Positions 5,905 through 6,970 of a stretch of 6,970 bases of DNA are shown here, in pieces. This DNA is from CAZMYO01 sp964570525 (GTDB lineage: Bacteria > Patescibacteriota > Patescibacteriia > Magasanikbacterales > GWA2-37-8). A program made the position numbers and the translations under genes. Under the pieces are notes generated by a model, which was given only the letters and a program-made list of their open reading frames with translations, did not search any database and was not told the origin of the DNA. The DNA is taken from assembly GCA_964570525.1 (NCBI GenBank), contig CAZMYO010000033.1, forward strand, positions 1-6,970, given 5' to 3'. Every line of letters starts with the position of its first letter. The first letter of the stretch is position 1.

Positions 5905-5925
5905 CCCTTATGCCATAAGGGTTTC
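5902..5925. repeat. 7-bp perfect inverted repeat at the yebC break point
   Basis: CCCTTAT (5905-5911) and ATAAGGG (5915-5921) face each other across a 3-base loop, and AA/TT extend the stem after one mismatch. It sits exactly where the YebC similarity stops. It may be a weak terminator or mark a deletion or rearrangement junction; the following T run is too short (TTT) for a strong terminator. Confidence 0.45.
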
Positions 5926-5942
5926 TGGCCTATGGTTACAAT

Positions 5943-5960
5943 TTGCTCTTCAAAGAGCAA
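5943..5960. promoter_or_regulatory. Operator-like palindrome over the ATPase promoter
   Basis: TTGCTCTT (5943-5950) and AAGAGCAA (5953-5960) form a perfect 8+8 bp palindrome with a 2-base centre. It covers the presumed -35 box and half of the spacer, the usual position for a repressor site. The short centre makes protein binding more likely than an RNA hairpin. The binding protein is unknown. Confidence 0.45.
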
Positions 5961-5971
5961 TATGCTATAAT
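5943..5971 (+). promoter_or_regulatory. Sigma-70 promoter of the DUF4143 ATPase gene
   Basis: A consensus TATAAT lies at 5966-5971, and TTGCTC (5943-5948) lies 17 bases upstream as a weak -35 box. The ATG follows 10 bases after the -10 box, leaving a leader of only about 3-4 bases or none. Confidence 0.65.
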
Positions 5972-5981
5972 CATAATTACT

Positions 5982-6970
5982 ATGATTATATTTCAACGAA
6001 CAATCGAAGCTCGAATTAAAAGCTTGTTATTCAAAAATAGAATGGTCTCAATTCTTGGTCCTCGTCAGTGTGGTAAAACAACCTTAGCAAAAAAATTGAT
6101 AAAAGAGTATGGAGAAGATGGAGCGCATTATGATTGTCAGCTGGCTGAAATTCGTCAACATTTTATCGTGGGGGAACCGAACGTATTACTTCCTTTAACA
6201 AAAGGAAAAAAGATAGTAGTGTTTGATGAGGCTCAGACCATTCAAGATATCGGCACCATCTTAAAAGTATTCCACGATACCTATCCGGGGGTGCAAATCA
6301 TCGCCACTGGATCATCATCGTTTGATTTGGCCAATAAAATAAACGAACCAATGACAGGGAGAATTTTTGAATTTACCCTACTGCCCCTGTCTCTAACAGA
6401 GATTAATCAGTCAAAAGATATTACGGCGGCTGATTTCGATCAATATCTGTTATACGGAACCTACCCGGCAATCGTAGCGGCCGATTCTTTGGCGGTTAAA
6501 CAAGCAATTTTAAAAAATATTGCCACCCAGTATCTTTATAAAGATGTCTTCATCTTTGAGGCCATTAGAAATCCGCGCGTGTTCGAGGAGTTGATAACAT
6601 TATTGGCTTTACAGATCGGATCGTTAGCATCGCTCAATGAGTTGGCCAGGCATCTCGGAGTGAGCCGCTCAGTCATACAGCGGTATTTACGTCTGTTAGA
6701 ACAATCATTTATTATTAAAATCATTCACTCGTTTTCCAACAATCCGCGCACTGAACTCAAAAAAGCCTTCAAAGTTTTTTTTCTCGATGTGGGAGTGCGC
6801 AACGCCCTAGTTGATATGGCTTCTCCGATGGCTACCCGAGCGGATAAAGGCGCTATTTTTGAAAACTTTTTTGTCGCGGAACTCATGAAACAGGGAACAC
6901 GGGAAATTTTTCCTCCCGAAATTATGTTTTGGAGATCACGGACGGGAGCCGAGATTGATGTGGTAGAAAA
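5982..6970 (+). CDS. AAA-family ATPase with DUF4143 domain (3' end outside the window)
   Basis: An open frame of 329 codons starts at ATG 5982 (MIIFQRTIEARIKSLLFKNR) and is still open at the window edge. It shows Walker A GPRQCGKTT (26-34), Walker B IVVFDEAQ (D82-E83), a sensor-like ATGSSS (108-113) and TGRIFEFTLLPLSLTEI (125 onward), all typical of the AAA_14 ATPase part. Residues about 190-329 match the DUF4143 part: YLYKDVF, a winged-helix-like stretch (SLNELARHLGVSRSVIQRYL), KVFFLDVGVRNAL, KGAIFENFFVAEL and FWRSRTGAEIDVV. The last two segments recall a PD-(D/E)xK nuclease-like fold. Usual length is about 380-420 residues, so some 50-90 are missing to the right. Family members are scattered by horizontal transfer, and their cellular role is unsettled. 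The promoter is its own, with no operon partner visible upstream. There is no Shine-Dalgarno sequence. Confidence 0.9.
   Translation, partial: MIIFQRTIEARIKSLLFKNRMVSILGPRQCGKTTLAKKLIKEYGEDGAHYDCQLAEIRQHFIVGEPNVLLPLTKGKKIVVFDEAQTIQDIGTILKVFHDTYPGVQIIATGSSSFDLANKINEPMTGRIFEFTLLPLSLTEINQSKDITAADFDQYLLYGTYPAIVAADSLAVKQAILKNIATQYLYKDVFIFEAIRNPRVFEELITLLALQIGSLASLNELARHLGVSRSVIQRYLRLLEQSFIIKIIHSFSNNPRTELKKAFKVFFLDVGVRNALVDMASPMATRADKGAIFENFFVAELMKQGTREIFPPEIMFWRSRTGAEIDVVE

Noticed and set aside
5660..6019. 119-codon frame across the yebC remnant and the ATPase promoter
   Set aside because: It lies out of frame over the recognisable YebC sequence and the promoter, and its composition is not protein-like; it is a shadow frame.

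Overview
The window most likely comes from a Patescibacteria/CPR (Parcubacteria-like) genome. That is an inference from three things. One is the exported protein with the 'CGKPVIYLYPEKT' domain, a type common in such genomes. Another is a membrane-anchored Memo-CapA fusion. The third is a set of genes with no visible Shine-Dalgarno sequence whose -10 boxes sit right at the start codon. No rRNA, tRNA or CRISPR array is visible, so the placement is not firm.

Layout, left to right. Positions 1-180 (minus) hold the N-terminal DNA-binding part of an IS630-like transposase, cut by the window edge, with a 14-bp perfect hairpin directly before its ATG. Positions 181-588 hold no convincing gene, only several inverted repeats and a good bidirectional terminator (491-531). 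An apparently intact IS1634-family element follows at about 589-2163, with its DDE transposase on the minus strand. Just beyond it lies a 3'-complete gene (2210-3436) for an extracytoplasmic protein of unknown function. Its signal peptide and normal start are missing, so it is probably 5'-truncated next to the IS.

The 190-base gap after that gene holds a long GC-rich palindromic element (about 3453-3569). It is flanked by near-identical 12-bp direct repeats, as if a MITE-like element had jumped into the gene's terminator and the duplication had restored it. The intact terminator (3571-3601) then overlaps a likely leaderless promoter for the 615-residue Memo-CapA fusion (3628-5475), which has an N-terminal membrane anchor and its own terminator.

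Positions 5520-5910 are decayed. An unidentified reading frame with an internal TAG ends one base before the start of a yebC remnant. In that remnant the invariant Trp-7 codon is TGA and the homology stops after about 47 codons. A fresh promoter overlapped by an 8+8 bp palindrome then drives an AAA/DUF4143 ATPase (5982 to the window end, 3' incomplete).

Overall this looks like an accessory or degrading region: two insertion sequences, one small palindromic insertion, one truncated gene and one or two pseudogenes around two healthy genes (Memo-CapA and the ATPase). I see no multi-gene defence or biosynthetic operon. The most original items are the Memo-CapA fusion with its missing Memo cysteine, the palindromic insertion inside a terminator, and the yebC pseudogene.
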